A DNA stretch of 64,000 bases, taken from the NCBI GenBank assembly GCA_947184155.2, contig CAMXCT020001679.1:32501-96500 (forward strand), written 5' to 3'. This DNA is from Cladocopium goreaui. Taxonomy: Eukaryota; Sar; Dinophyceae; Suessiales; Symbiodiniaceae. The translations under genes and the position numbers were made by a program. Shown here piece after piece: positions 9,775-19,367 of this stretch (position 1 is its first letter; the number at the start of each line of letters is the position of its first letter). The notes below the pieces were generated by a model, which had not been told where the DNA came from, did not search any database, and saw only the letters and a list, made by a program, of their open reading frames with translations.

Positions 9775-11939
9775 CTCCACAGGAAGTTCCAGCAGAGCCG
9801 TCTCGAGTTTCTGTCACTCCATCTCCTACGTCACCAGCAGATACTGCAGATGTAGCTATTGGTAGTCCTGAGAGTTCTGAAAGAACTTCACCTGACGTAT
9901 CACGTTTTGAACCGACTCGTCGATGTCCAGCATGTGAGAGTGGCATGGAAGCACCTGGTATTAGGCACAACAAGGAATGTAGAAAGCGTTTTGCTGAGTT
10001 TGAGGAACAACGGAGAAAGGAAAGACGTGTTGAACCTGCACTCTCTCAGGAGAGCCCTGTTGTCGTACCCCAGGTTCAGGTGCCAGTAGAAGAGGTCGAT
10101 GATGAAGAATTGGTAACAACACCTGAGTCCGCTCGGCGACAGCCGGAAACACAGGTTGAATACACCAGAAGGTTTAAAAGGAAAGCTGAAACCGACCGAG
10201 AACAGTTGGAAAGAGAGATCCGTGAAGATTCTGAGGAACTGCTTCAAACAAACATGGATTTTGATTGGTTTTGGGTTGGTAGTGGTGAGCCTGTGTTGGT
10301 TGCGAGTTTGGGTACACTTGAAGGTCCAGCGTCTTTTGCTCCGGCAACATCTCCAGAAATGTTTTCTGGTTCTCTTGATTCTGTTTGTTTCAATCGAGGC
10401 AATGAGCATGATTTTGTGAAGATGCGTCTTGGAGGTCAAGATGTCTTGGTTTGGAAACCGGACAGCATCATAGATGACCAGAGTTTGCAAGAGCTTGATT
10501 TGGAACAAGGTTTCAAAGGTATGCAAGAGGAGGTTAGGAACTTGGAACACTGCAAAACTGGCCGCATCATTACCCAGTCAGAACTGGACGACATGAAGAA
10601 GGCTGTTCCGAACCTTCGTTTGATCCAGTCAAGGTGGGTTGCAGCTTACAAAAGCAGTGAGAGGGTTCGAACCAGGATTGTTGCGAAAGACTTCAATCGT
10701 GGCTCCTCAGCTAGATCTTTGGGATTTAGTAGTCCTACCCCTTCGATTGAAAGTGTTCATTTGGTGCTTGCAATGGCAGCGACACGGAAGATGCTTTTGC
10801 GTGCATTGGACGTGAGTCATGCCTTCATGCATAGCCCATTGGGAACCGGTGTACATGTTGTCTTGAAAATGCCGTTGTCGATTAGCTTTCCATCAGGTGA
10901 AGCGACCTACTATTTGCTTGAAAAGGCATTGAACGGGTTACGTGATGCTTCACTGGCATGGTTGCAGCTTTTGACATTTACGGTTGAACATGTAGGCCTT
11001 TGGTCTGATTCGCTGGAACCATGTGTGTATGGTGGACAGATCGTGAAGGATGGTCATGAAATTGGGTTTTGTTTGTGTGTGGTGTATGTTGATGACATCT
11101 TGTTGTTGTCGACCACTAAGGAAGCCGAAGAACATGTGGTTGCAACTTTGTCGTCTGTAGTGCCTGTGAAGACAACTGGAGAGATCGGAGAAGAGGGAGG
11201 ATCCCTGACCTTTATTGGTCGTGTTATCAAAAGGGAAAGAGATTCCTCTGAGATCACTCTGGGTGTTGATCCACATTATCTTGACTCTACGTTTCTGGAT
11301 TATGGTGTTACTCGTGGGTCTGAGAATGTTCCTGACATTTCGGGACATCTTGAGAAAACACTCACGGATAGCAACTTTCAGAAACCTTTGTCAGATGAAG
11401 CATACTCACGCTTCAGAAAGGCGTTGGGAAAATTGCTTTGGTTGTCACAGGTGCGTCATGATTTGAAGACATGGATGTCTGTTCTTGGGACACAGCAAGC
11501 GAAACCGATGCACGGAACTGAACAAGCATTGAAAGCAGTTTTGAGGTTCTTGTATGTTGACATGCATGCATGCTTGTGTTTACCAAGCAGAGATGAGACC
11601 ATCATGAGTCAGGTTGATGATACTCAACTGAGATCAGTCCATCTTCACTCCTTCAGCGATGCTTCACATGCGCCGTACCGTTTTAACAACCGCAAAGGTG
11701 TTAGCGGTGGAGCTGTTTTCTTTGAGAGGTCCTTGGTAAGGTCTCTGAGCCGACAGCAACAAGCTTTGAGCTTGAGTTCATGTGAGGCAGAGCTCTATGG
11801 TTTGCAATCAGTGTGTCAAGAAAGTGTTGCGTTTGGAAGACTGGTTCACCGTCTTCTGTTTGCACTTCATGAGATCGATGAGCCAGAAGAAGTTGTGATT
11901 TGGCTGGAGAGGATTCAAGCTCCGCATTGCAACTTGTGA
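9771..11939 (+). CDS. Copia reverse transcriptase and RNase H (N-terminal part)
   Basis: The frame is open from 9771 (GTG; continuous in sense with the preceding frame) for 722 codons. A charged linker covers about residues 1-280. Copia RT follows with a VAKDFN motif, the A-box LDVSHAFMHS region near 345-355 and YVDD at 439-442. RNase H follows with SFSDASHA (D630) and SSCEAEL. The frame stops at 11939 just where the next RNase H block should come. That block is found in another frame from about 11924, which indicates an indel. RT copies the element RNA in its particle; RNase H degrades the template. Confidence 0.93.
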   Translation: MTPQEVPAEPSRVSVTPSPTSPADTADVAIGSPESSERTSPDVSRFEPTRRCPACESGMEAPGIRHNKECRKRFAEFEEQRRKERRVEPALSQESPVVVPQVQVPVEEVDDEELVTTPESARRQPETQVEYTRRFKRKAETDREQLEREIREDSEELLQTNMDFDWFWVGSGEPVLVASLGTLEGPASFAPATSPEMFSGSLDSVCFNRGNEHDFVKMRLGGQDVLVWKPDSIIDDQSLQELDLEQGFKGMQEEVRNLEHCKTGRIITQSELDDMKKAVPNLRLIQSRWVAAYKSSERVRTRIVAKDFNRGSSARSLGFSSPTPSIESVHLVLAMAATRKMLLRALDVSHAFMHSPLGTGVHVVLKMPLSISFPSGEATYYLLEKALNGLRDASLAWLQLLTFTVEHVGLWSDSLEPCVYGGQIVKDGHEIGFCLCVVYVDDILLLSTTKEAEEHVVATLSSVVPVKTTGEIGEEGGSLTFIGRVIKRERDSSEITLGVDPHYLDSTFLDYGVTRGSENVPDISGHLEKTLTDSNFQKPLSDEAYSRFRKALGKLLWLSQVRHDLKTWMSVLGTQQAKPMHGTEQALKAVLRFLYVDMHACLCLPSRDETIMSQVDDTQLRSVHLHSFSDASHAPYRFNNRKGVSGGAVFFERSLVRSLSRQQQALSLSSCEAELYGLQSVCQESVAFGRLVHRLLFALHEIDEPEEVVIWLERIQAPHCNL

Positions 11940-12841
11940 GATCCATGGATGTGCCACGACGTTCGCGACATATTGAAATAAGATTGCATTGGTTACGAGA
12001 GTAGATGAGAGAGGGTTTGTTGAAATTGAGACACAGGAGTGGTGTTGAAAATCCAGCAGATCTTTTCACTAAATGTTTGAGTGCCAAAGCTTTCTATAAA
12101 CATCGATATGCTCTTGGGATTGTTGTACCAGATGGTTTGACAGCTGAGTTGGCAGAACTTCGTGAGCTGAGTGTGTTGCAGCAAGTGTTGACTCAGGGTT
12201 CTTCAATTGCGATTGTGGAACTGTGTTGTTCGGAACATTCGAACTTGAGAAAAGTCTGTGAAGTTTCAAAGGTCCCATACATTGGTGTAGTTGCTAAGGT
12301 GCAGAGTTCTGGAACGTTGAGTCGTGTAGCTGTTTGCATTCGACAGTGGAAGAACTCGTCATGTCCACCTTGGGTGCATATTCATGCATCGACTCCTTGT
12401 GGAAGTGGAAGTCCGCTTCGCAATTTCAATCCGGACTCAGTCACTGAAAAGGACCAAGAATGGGATGAGATCATCAACGCGATTGGTGGTTACTTCAAAC
12501 ATGCAGACTCATGTTCGTTTGAGCTTCCAGAACGAAATACCATTTGGTCCCGACCTGAGACAGTGAATCTTTTGCAGAGTTTTGACATGAGGCATGAGGC
12601 TTTGGTGAGGTTGTGCAAGACTGGATGTCAGAACAAGGATGGTATTCCGATTGGAAAGACATTGAAGTTTGTTTCCAATTCAGCTTGGTTTGCATTAAAT
12701 CTTCACTCCAAACTTTCAACATGCACATGTCAGACTCATGCAGAACTTTATCAAATCAACTATACTGAAACAGCGTTTTACAACCGAAAGTTGGCAAGAT
12801 ACATTTTGATTGCAGTCAAACATGCTTCGAAGAAGAGTTGA
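11924..12841 (+). CDS. Copia RNase H C-terminus fused to a methyltransferase-like domain
   Basis: The frame reads from about 11924, meets a single TAG at 12002-12004, and continues from the ATG at 12005 to 12841 (278 codons). The start has the copia-terminal motif GVENPADLFTKCL. From about 12190 a Rossmann-like segment follows, with IVELCCSEHSNL (compare motif I, the S-adenosylmethionine site) and HASTPCGSGSPLRNF (compare the PC motif of cytosine-5 methyltransferases), then a SFELP...IW block. I infer a methyltransferase-like fold. The PC motif lacks the classic PPCQ, so activity is uncertain. This tail is extra to a standard copia polyprotein. Confidence 0.8.
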
Positions 12842-13179
12842 GTTTGCCGTTTGAAAGGGGGCCCTGTGACAGAGAGAGAGAGACAGAAGTTGGTACCATG
12901 TTTCATTCCGTTTCATTTCTGTTTGCACGTTGTTTTAAACAAACGTTGCCAAAGACAAACAAGAGTTTTCACGATGTTTCATCTTGTGCAGAGTTTTGTT
13001 GCGCGATGCTGTAAGATGCAGTGTGTGTGCGCAGTGCAGAACAATCTGAAAGGCCACTGATCCTATCACACTTGTGATGGCGGTTCGACACTTCGTTTCA
13101 CGTTCTAGGTTGATTGCTCCTAAGAGTTTAGCCACAGTCTAGTGCTTTTTCACTACCGGACGCGGTTTGGTTTGTAGCC
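12842..13179 (+). other. Spacer between pol and the accessory ORF
   Basis: It has a short GAGAGAGAGA run near 12870 and no ORF I can defend. It may serve as the leader of the downstream accessory ORF. Confidence 0.4.
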
Positions 13180-13761
13180 ATGGCCAAGTCTGGATGGACA
13201 GATGAGGATGAGAAGGCTTTGCTTGCTCTTCTTCAGAAGAAGTGGCACAGTGAGAATTCAGGGTCAGGCTATGCAGCCGGATCCAGTATTTTGACTCCTT
13301 TGGAGAGTCAAGGAGCAATGTCAGATGGAAGCAAGCGACTTCGTGAGGCTCTGGATGATGATGAATTCGATTTGATTTCTTCAGCAGCTGAACCTTTGAG
13401 TGCACAGTTGCCTGTCATGCCTATCCCAATCTTTCCTGGGATTGCCGACAAGGTCCTTGATCAGCTTACTGCTGATTTGGTGCCTGAAGGAATGAGTTTT
13501 CGAGATTGGAGCAGAACGAAGTTTGCATTTGGGAAGTTTGCCAATGAAGGCAAAACATACCGTGAGGTATATGTCGATGATGAGATGGCAGGATATTGCA
13601 AATGGAGTATGTGTCACCTGGGAAACAAGAGTACGAGTCCAATTGCAAAGGATTGGTATTCTTTTCTCTGCGCATGCAAGGTTGCGGAGGACTCTGGAAA
13701 GGTTGGAAAGCCAAAGGGTTGCTTCACTGGAACTTCAGTGCAGAGGCAGCTGGGTGATTGA
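13180..13761 (+). CDS. Accessory protein between copia pol and the 3' LTR
   Basis: An intact ORF of 193 codons with a good ATG (GCCATGGCC) lies where some LTR elements carry an extra gene. The N-terminus, GWTDEDEKALLALLQKKW, resembles the first helix of a Myb/SANT-type fold. Residues about 115-170 (FGKFANEGKTYREVY...YCKW...DWYSFLCACK) resemble the short fold seen at the C-terminus of exodeoxyribonuclease-X-like and related dinoflagellate proteins. Both assignments rest on pattern recall. The ORF is undisturbed although gag-pol is broken several times, which could mean it is short enough to have escaped, or is under selection. It may bind DNA. Confidence 0.65.
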   Translation: MAKSGWTDEDEKALLALLQKKWHSENSGSGYAAGSSILTPLESQGAMSDGSKRLREALDDDEFDLISSAAEPLSAQLPVMPIPIFPGIADKVLDQLTADLVPEGMSFRDWSRTKFAFGKFANEGKTYREVYVDDEMAGYCKWSMCHLGNKSTSPIAKDWYSFLCACKVAEDSGKVGKPKGCFTGTSVQRQLGD

Positions 13762-13930
13762 GAATATCTTCATTGGTGCAAAGGCGAGGAAAAGACTATG
13801 AGCTGGTTGTCCATTGGATGGTGGACAACGGGACAATTCGTATCATATGTATTGACCTGTTAAGCTTTAGCGACACGTGCTGAAGTCTGGATGGGTTACA
13901 GCGTATACCTATGGAATGGAGTTCATCTCA

Positions 13931-13938
13931 AAAGGGGG
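13931..13938 (+). promoter_or_regulatory. Copia polypurine tract
   Basis: AAAGGGGG immediately precedes the TGTGAAAA start of the 3' LTR, the expected plus-strand priming site. Confidence 0.85.
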
Positions 13939-14793
13939 TGTGAAAATATGACATCTGTGAGGAGATGTCCGACATCTGTGGTGAGATGAATCCATTTGGT
14001 CTTTTCTGCATTGGAAGAAGTGAATTTGGTTTTCATCTTGATGATGAGCTCAACCGTGATGGTTGACATCGTATTTGCACGTTTCGTGTTTTGCACGTTT
14101 TATTGGAGATGACGAAACCCAACAACGATATACTTTTCGTCTTCTTTGAGTACTTTGATTGCACGGAGAACATCGTGAGGATTTGAATTTGTATAGTAAC
14201 ATGGAAAATCAAACCATTTTCCATATCTTTCACTTTAGTTTTCGTCGACGAAGACCACGAAGTGTACGAAGGAATCGTGAGAAGATCGTAGAATTCATTT
14301 TGTGACTTCGGAAGAAGGAACTTTGTTTGACATTGATCGGAGAAGTTTAGTTTGTTTTGTCTCTCAATGATGATAGCGAGAGCAACGTTCTGAAAGGCAT
14401 TCAGAACTGCAGTTGCTAACAAATCTGAGGGAGACATCATGAATCATGTTTTGGTGCTTGAAATGTTTCAACAGTTTTCAAACACTCAAACTTATTTAAA
14501 CAAACAAACCATGTCTTGATGTAAAGACTTTTTGTGACGACATGTGTTTTTGATCGCTTTTGTGAAAGTTAGCAGAAAGATGCTGACTGGCGACTCCGCA
14601 TCATTTTTGTGTCAAGGCGTGACACACCAACAAGAACCATAGCGACATGAGCAAGATATGTTTCTGTTGCTTGTGTGTAAAAGTGGCTGAGCTCTGGGAG
14701 CGGTTGACTTGGTTGCGTGGACGGTTCTAGTGAGTTAAGGACGACGTCCTGGACGCTGACCCAAGGGTTTCGAAGGTTGCGGTACCTTCTGCA
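13939..14793 (+). repeat. Copia 3' LTR (855 bp)
   Basis: An intact LTR from TGTGAAAA to TTCTGCA. It matches the two separated halves of the 5' LTR but with many substitutions and small indels (for example around 14140 and 14310-14340), so the insertion is not recent. It ends at the TAAAA target duplication. Confidence 0.93.
14353..14440 (+). repeat. Conserved stem-loop block in the LTR
   Basis: Arms AGCAAC/GTTGCT enclose a second stem GTTCTGAA/TTCAGAAC. A closely similar block occurs in the 5' LTR (about 2065-2147) and inside the unrelated LTR element at 37721-37800, where nearly the same stems are kept. Sharing across families suggests a functional RNA or DNA structure or a captured fragment. 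Confidence 0.7.
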
Positions 14794-14798
14794 TAAAA

Positions 14799-15559
14799 GG
14801 TGAAACAGGAGGTGAGGCATGATCTATTGTGAGAAATGACAGCAGTAGCTACGGCATTCAGGGCGCACTCAGAGTCCGCTCAGTAGTTCTTTTCCAAGCA
14901 TCATCATCATTGGGAGCTGTAGGGCACCCTTGCAGTGCATGCAGCTTTCAAGACTGATCCAATGCGATCGAATTAGCGATGATCGCCAGCTCGACAGCAT
15001 TGATGCAGGCTTGCAAGCGTGGAGCCTTCAGCGGTCAACAAATGTATGCGCTGCAGTCAATTGTCTTCGGTGCGATCGGTTGACCATGGTTGCGCCATTC
15101 TTTGGATGACACATAAGATGTCATCATATGGAACTCCCACTGCTGGTTGCAATCCTTTCTCTGTCTTTTTTGGCTGGTTTTTGGTGTTGGTTGTTTGTTT
15201 TGGTTTGTTTGTTCTTTTTTGGTTTGTTTTGTCTATGATGGGATTGCTCACTGGACTTTGTATTGGTCCACTACCAGCTCTTTTGAGACTGCCGACCAAT
15301 TTGACGGCCTTGCAAGCAAATTACAATTCAGCTTTTCTGCTGCGGTTGAACGTGTGTAACGACCTGGCGAAAGCCATGAAGGCGTTGGACGGAAAAAAGG
15401 CTCAGTCACATTGATACAGAGATGCGAGCGTTTTTCCCTGGACAGAGACCAGGTCTGTCATCGAAGTGTTCAGCCGAGGTCCTGGACGGGCAACTTGTGT
15501 TAGCTGTATTGCGGTCCTCTGTCGGGTAGTGTTGTACGCTCGCTTGCATGAGCTGTAGC
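14799..15559 (-). repeat. Left inverted-repeat arm of the helicase unit, interrupted
   Basis: Read on the minus strand, 15559-15403 matches 26606-26765, 15091-14794 matches 26766-27070, and (across the copia insertion) 1636-1599 matches on to about 27110. About 500 bp of arm is thus shared with the right side in inverted orientation. The arm holds the 3' part of the small ORF at 26232, the second small ORF and the first 100 bp of an R retroposon. It is interrupted by the copia element and by a truncated R copy (15092-15398). The inner end at 15559 touches the G-rich direct repeat exactly. Confidence 0.8.
15092..15398 (+). mobile_element. R retroposon, 5'-truncated copy
   Basis: It matches the 3' half of the R copies at 27009 and 27811 and ends with the R tail (CGACCTGGCGAAAGCC ... 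GTTGGACGG) plus A-run. Compared with the right inverted-repeat arm, it replaces only one or two bases, with no clear target duplication. Confidence 0.75.
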
Positions 15560-15606
15560 GGGAGAAAAGGGGAGGGGGGACATAGTAACCACTAATTGTA
15601 TCTAGT
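15560..15606 (+). repeat. G-rich direct repeat, left copy
   Basis: GGGAGAAAAGGGGAGGGGGG is followed by ACATAGTAACC and, 12 bases on, TCTAGTTT. A similar order (GGGAGGAAGGGGGAGGGGGG, GTAACAC, then ATCTAGTT) is at 26152-26215 in the same orientation. The two copies bracket the helicase unit and could be its terminal direct repeats. The G-runs could also form a quadruplex. Confidence 0.55.
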
Positions 15607-16062
15607 TTGACAGGAGAGTCGTACCCACCTGAACTGCGGGATGTAATTCAGCCGCGCCTTGATCAGCTTAACCTTCCCAGCCCACTAAGCGGTCACAGCC
15701 TCCGGCTCCACCGAAGCCAAACAGATGGATGGAACGACCCCAAGAGAAACAGACCGTGCAAGCACCTCAAGAACCTGCTCGACAGGACCCGAAGGGAACT
15801 CAGAAAACCCCGCAGCGGTCGCTGATCAAGAAAGGCAATATATGGAATTGCAAGCAGTTTTTGCCCAAATGAGACAACGAACGATCGCAGAAAGCCGACC
15901 AACATCCCACACAGCCCCAAACACCCACTAGCTTGCCGGCCGCAAGCCCGCAAATTACAGGAGAAGCCGACACCACCGTACCATCTAAATCCAGTACAGA
16001 TACGGCGGCAGCGGCTCAGTTCACCAAGAGAGCCATCGGCCCCCAAGGTCAGTGCACAATCA
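15607..16062 (+). other. 5' part of the unit, broken gag-like reading frames
   Basis: Three short overlapping frames (for example 15725-15931 with an Ala/Gln-rich helix near its end, and an open frame from 15933) cover this stretch. Composition is rich in Pro, Ser and Thr. I suspect one degraded ORF that continued into the next entry, but the frame changes prevent a firm model. Confidence 0.4.
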
Positions 16063-16118
16063 TTGTTCAACCAGAGACCAGCACCACCGTCACCGCCAGC
16101 CACACGTCAACCAGAGAG

Positions 16119-16146
16119 GGATACCCCGGGTACCGGTGCGTTATCC
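16119..16146. repeat. GGTACC-centred hairpin 1
   Basis: CCCCGGGTACCGG lies between GGATA and TATCC, giving a short stem-loop. It shares its centre with the four hairpins that flank the large ORFs (17705, 17816, 26001, 26073). Confidence 0.5.
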
Positions 16147-16407
16147 ACACACTCCCCTCATCCCACAGCGCAAATCAGCAGCAGCCTCCGAAACCGGAGC
16201 AACTTAGTGGACAAGGAGATACCGACAGAGGGATCCACGCCTGTTGACACACCAACCGAATCGCCAGACACGCAAGCTAGTGACACCGTTGTTGCTAGTA
16301 GCTCTGAACCTGCCTGCAAAACCGGCCAGGAGGTTGACCTCTTTGCAGCGGACATTCCTACATTGCAGAACCTGCAGAGAGCAGCCAGTGAGAAAGCGCA
16401 CCACGAA

Positions 16408-17074
16408 CCGTAGCCTCGCTGTCATTTTCACCTTAGATCATGTTTCACTCTCCTGTTTCACTGCGGTAGTTTTTCTCACCACTTTCATTGCGACCCGGCG
16501 TTGTCGGTGTTTGCTTCAAAGTGTCAGGGTGAATGTCATGCCGTGAAGGCTGCTCTTTGTGATCTCGGGGATCCTGGCTGGGGGGATCCCTGGTTTCCGC
16601 ATTGAGCTTTGTTGCTTCCTGCACCCTCCCAAGTGGCCCATGGTTTTTTTTGTGGTTGGTCGTGGTGTTGTTTATTTTTATGGGCCTGCGTCCACATGGC
16701 ACACAAGTTGTCATTTGCATGCGCTGAGATGATATTAAGCTATCACCCCTTGCCTCATTTGATCTTTTTCACCCCATAACTGGTAACTGTCACGTCACTG
16801 CTTGGTGGTTTGTGTTGGTGTTTGTTTTGTTTGTTTGTGTGGGTTTTTGTTTTAGTGTTTTGCTGTTTTGTTTGCTTGTGGTTTGTGTGTTTTTTGCTCC
16901 CAATGATCGTGACAGTTCATAGGACTATGTATAGGTCCTCCACCAGTTTACTTTTGCGGCCACTACAGTATCGGCCTTGCGTGACTTAATTAAACAATTA
17001 ATCCCAAATGCAACATGCTTTGAAACATGTTGAACGACCTGGCGAAAGCCATACGGCGTTGGACGGGAAAAAAA
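16408..17074 (+). mobile_element. R1: short non-LTR retroposon with an 18-bp target duplication
   Basis: GAGAAAGCGCACCACGAA occurs on both sides (16390-16407 and 17075-17092). The 667-bp insert starts CCGTAGCC, has a palindromic GGGATCC...GGATCCC block near 16568-16590 and T/G-rich middle parts, and ends with the R tail and an A-run. No coding capacity, so it depends on another element's machinery (LINE-type target-primed reverse transcription is implied by the tail and long duplication). Confidence 0.88.
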
Positions 17075-17704
17075 GAGAAAGCGCACCACGAAACGCGACT
17101 AGCCAGTGCCCGTCAGAACCTATGGCGTATCACGAAACACCTCAAGACAATACAAGATGGCCAGGAACCAGATACTCCTCAGGCTTCGCCGATCGTAGAT
17201 GTAGAAATGGAAATCATTGATTGAGTGAACTTGCAGCCACCTAGCACGGAGTGCATATGACTGCTCTGAGATCACCCGATCAGTGCCGGCTTATGTTGTC
17301 GCCATACTCCACAGTTGCGCCAAGAGAAAAGCAGTTGAGTGCCAGGGTGTTACCCCCCAAAACTTGTTGGACTTTTAGGGGCTTACCAACTCAATATGAC
17401 CCCCCCAAAGTAGTGTAAGGGGATTTCTATTGGTGTACGTCACTTGTTTGGTCTTGTCAGGCTTGTGTCCCATGTCCTTCCGTCTCCGGTCATTTGAATC
17501 CTCCTTTCGTTGGTGCTGATGCATTGTTAGTGAAGAATGCTTCCAACATCTGTAATTGTATAATGTGTTTCTCACTGCAGCTTTTGCGGCTCTACTAGTT
17601 TCTATAGCTAGATCAGCCATAAGCCACGCAATTCGCATCTCAAGGCGATAGATAAGCTTCAATCTGTGTTTTTAAAACTCCACTTGAATTGGCCCTGCAA
17701 CGAG

Positions 17705-17738
17705 AACCCCCGACCCCGGGTACCGGGTGTTCGGGGTT
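17705..17738. repeat. GGTACC-centred hairpin 2
   Basis: AACCCCCGACCCCGGGTACC is followed by its near-complement, giving a strong GC-rich stem with a GGTACC centre. Confidence 0.75.
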
Positions 17739-17815
17739 TCCCTAGCTCCGCTGATTCATTGGTAACATTTGAACCCTACCGCCTTGATAGTCTTTCACAG
17801 TCTTAGTTGTACACT

Positions 17816-17850
17816 GGGAACCTGACACCGGGTACCGGTTGTTCAGGGTT
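17816..17850. repeat. GGTACC-centred hairpin 3
   Basis: AACCTGACACCGGGTACC is followed by GGTTGTTCAGGGTT, an imperfect inverted copy. It ends about 15 bases before the ATG at 17865, so it could act on translation or on a nucleoprotein complex. Confidence 0.7.
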
Positions 17851-17864
17851 ACGCCCACGCCAGA

Positions 17865-19367
17865 ATGATACAGCAGCTCATGACAGCAAATAGATTCATT
17901 TCCTTGGCGACGGATGACCCTGACGACTCGGATACAGACATAGAGCCAACGGTGCCATGCATCACAGAAAAAACCCGCGAGGATGCGTCAGCTGACAGTG
18001 ACCAATCGATCTACTTCGATGCTCTAGAGGCTGATGATGACACTCCCTACTTCCTACAAGGAACTGAGCCTCCCCCAAGAGAGGAGTGGGAAATTGCCGC
18101 GCCCATTGACTTCTCCGATGTCCAGGGCATCCTGCGAATAAGCCACCAACTGGACGAACTCTTCCTGTCGGAGAAAGAGATTGAAACCCCACTTGGTATG
18201 GATGACATTAAGCAGAATTGGAAGTGGGCAGACGTAGGCTCCCGTCGAATGCCTCGAGCACCCCTGACATACCCAACAGTGATGGTGGACGACGGGAATG
18301 GAATCCGCCGCCCCGTAGCCAGCCAGGTCCATCACAGGACACTCTTCCAGTGGATTGTAGACAACCTCTCATGGGTATCGCGGTATGACACTGTCTATGT
18401 CTTTGTGGACAACCGCACGCTGTCAGGAACTAATCCTCCTGACTACTGGCAGTATTTTGCACCATGGACCAAAGGCAGATGTGCAGTCACTGGACCTTAC
18501 CGAGAAAAAACAACTGCTATCCACATTCCCATCAACGCTAATACAGGTTTGCATCAGGTCCATTATACCTGGGTTGGTGCTGCGGTCCTAGAGGCTCTGT
18601 GCTTAGTCTTTCCCACTGTGAACTTTGCACTCACGGACTCTGATTGTGTGCCCACCTCGCTCTTTGAGATAGCCGAACTGGTCAATCTCATGACAGATAA
18701 GGCGAGCAGAGCCGAGGCAATGCAGCACTATACTATGGCCAGTTCCAGCCAATGCCCGCCGGCAGTCCTGCTCACAACCGAAGCAAAAGCAGAACTCAAT
18801 GCTGGATTGATTATAGTTACAGGACATGCTCCGACCTGCGCAACAGATGTCGATATGGACCAGGAAACCCCAGATGCTAGCATGCCACCAAGCGATGCCG
18901 CCGGCTCCACTGCGAGTGATGCGCGTGCCCTTAAAGCAAGACGAATAGTCCATCCAGCCAACAGCAGATCGGCGGACGAATGGGTCATCGCACTTTGCAA
19001 CAGTCGAGCCAATTTCCTAGCCACCACAGCTGTGCCAGAAGACCCTGCGGAAGCGATAAGAGGTGGACTAGTTCTTACCCCTTTACTTGGATGTAAGGCC
19101 AGAACCCCACTAGACTGGACACATGCCTGGGCAATGCTAGGTGAATGGGCTGGAATCATTGCATTCCCTACCCCTGAGCAAGGAGAATGGCCGCGTCACG
19201 GAGATGGTCGCTACTTACGGCCGGATTTGTCCAGCGAACCCCGCCCTTCCTCACATGGGCCCGTCCCATCTTCGAACAGGGAGCACTCTCCCCCATGTCT
19301 GTCTTCCCGGCCAACTTCCCCATACTCTGCCTCCCGGGGGACAAGCTATTCCAAAGCAAGGAGTTAG
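17865..19367 (+). CDS. Unit ORF A: large protein with a DxD (GT-A-like) motif
   Basis: ATG at 17865, 500 codons. Residues 1-90 are acidic and probably disordered. From about 90 to 420 the protein looks folded. The block AVLEALCLVFPTVNFALTDSDC has a DSD at 258-260 after a hydrophobic strand, the arrangement of a metal/nucleotide-sugar DxD site in GT-A glycosyltransferases, followed by LFEIAELV. I call this GT-A-like only tentatively. The last 55 residues (from about 19200) look frame-shifted, because the following frame (19187-19558) reads as better protein. Functional partner proteins are likely the next two ORFs on the same strand. Confidence 0.65.
   Translation: MIQQLMTANRFISLATDDPDDSDTDIEPTVPCITEKTREDASADSDQSIYFDALEADDDTPYFLQGTEPPPREEWEIAAPIDFSDVQGILRISHQLDELFLSEKEIETPLGMDDIKQNWKWADVGSRRMPRAPLTYPTVMVDDGNGIRRPVASQVHHRTLFQWIVDNLSWVSRYDTVYVFVDNRTLSGTNPPDYWQYFAPWTKGRCAVTGPYREKTTAIHIPINANTGLHQVHYTWVGAAVLEALCLVFPTVNFALTDSDCVPTSLFEIAELVNLMTDKASRAEAMQHYTMASSSQCPPAVLLTTEAKAELNAGLIIVTGHAPTCATDVDMDQETPDASMPPSDAAGSTASDARALKARRIVHPANSRSADEWVIALCNSRANFLATTAVPEDPAEAIRGGLVLTPLLGCKARTPLDWTHAWAMLGEWAGIIAFPTPEQGEWPRHGDGRYLRPDLSSEPRPSSHGPVPSSNREHSPPCLSSRPTSPYSASRGTSYSKARS

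Larger units (their letters stand above)
1637..14793 (+). mobile_element. Full-length Ty1/copia LTR retrotransposon, degenerate
   Basis: Direct LTRs (5' LTR split by an insertion, 3' LTR 13939-14793), a tRNA primer site right after the 5' LTR and a polypurine tract right before the 3' LTR define the element. TAAAA precedes the 5' LTR (1632-1636) and follows the 3' LTR (14794-14798), a 5-bp target duplication as expected for integrase-mediated insertion. Internal order is gag, zinc knuckles, protease, integrase, RT, RNase H, methyltransferase-like domain, then a separate accessory ORF. Integrase before RT makes it copia-type. The coding region carries frameshifts and a stop, and the LTRs differ at many positions, so it is old and not self-sufficient. 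It inserted into the R-like sequence of the left inverted-repeat arm. Confidence 0.95.
16063..17224 (+). pseudogene. Pro/Ser/Thr-rich ORF of the unit, split by retroposon R1
   Basis: The frame runs from about 16063 to 16407, then is broken by R1. It resumes at 17093 in exact phase and ends with a TGA at 17222-17224. Removing R1 and one copy of its 18-bp target duplication restores an uninterrupted frame. The product is a disordered Pro/Ser/Thr-rich stretch followed by a helix (LQNLQRAASEK...) and a basic/acidic tail ending VDVEMEIID. No known domain; the position upstream of the large enzymatic ORFs resembles a gag-type or capsid-type first ORF. This is inference. Confidence 0.6.
17225..17864. 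other. Intergenic stretch with two hairpins
   Basis: No ORF with support on either strand. It holds the hairpins at 17705-17738 and 17816-17850 just before the ATG at 17865. Confidence 0.5.

Noticed and set aside
9900-10550. 216-codon minus-strand ORF opposite copia RT
   Set aside because: Shadow of the clear plus-strand pol frame; no motif.
13939-14100. Hammerhead ribozyme in the copia LTR
   Set aside because: Hairpins are present, but I do not find a CTGANGA core followed by a stem and GAAA in the needed order.
16408-16440. Dinoflagellate spliced-leader relic at the start of R
   Set aside because: Only the first eight bases (CCGTAGCC) agree with the known leader; the following ATTTTGGCTCAAG is absent in all R copies.
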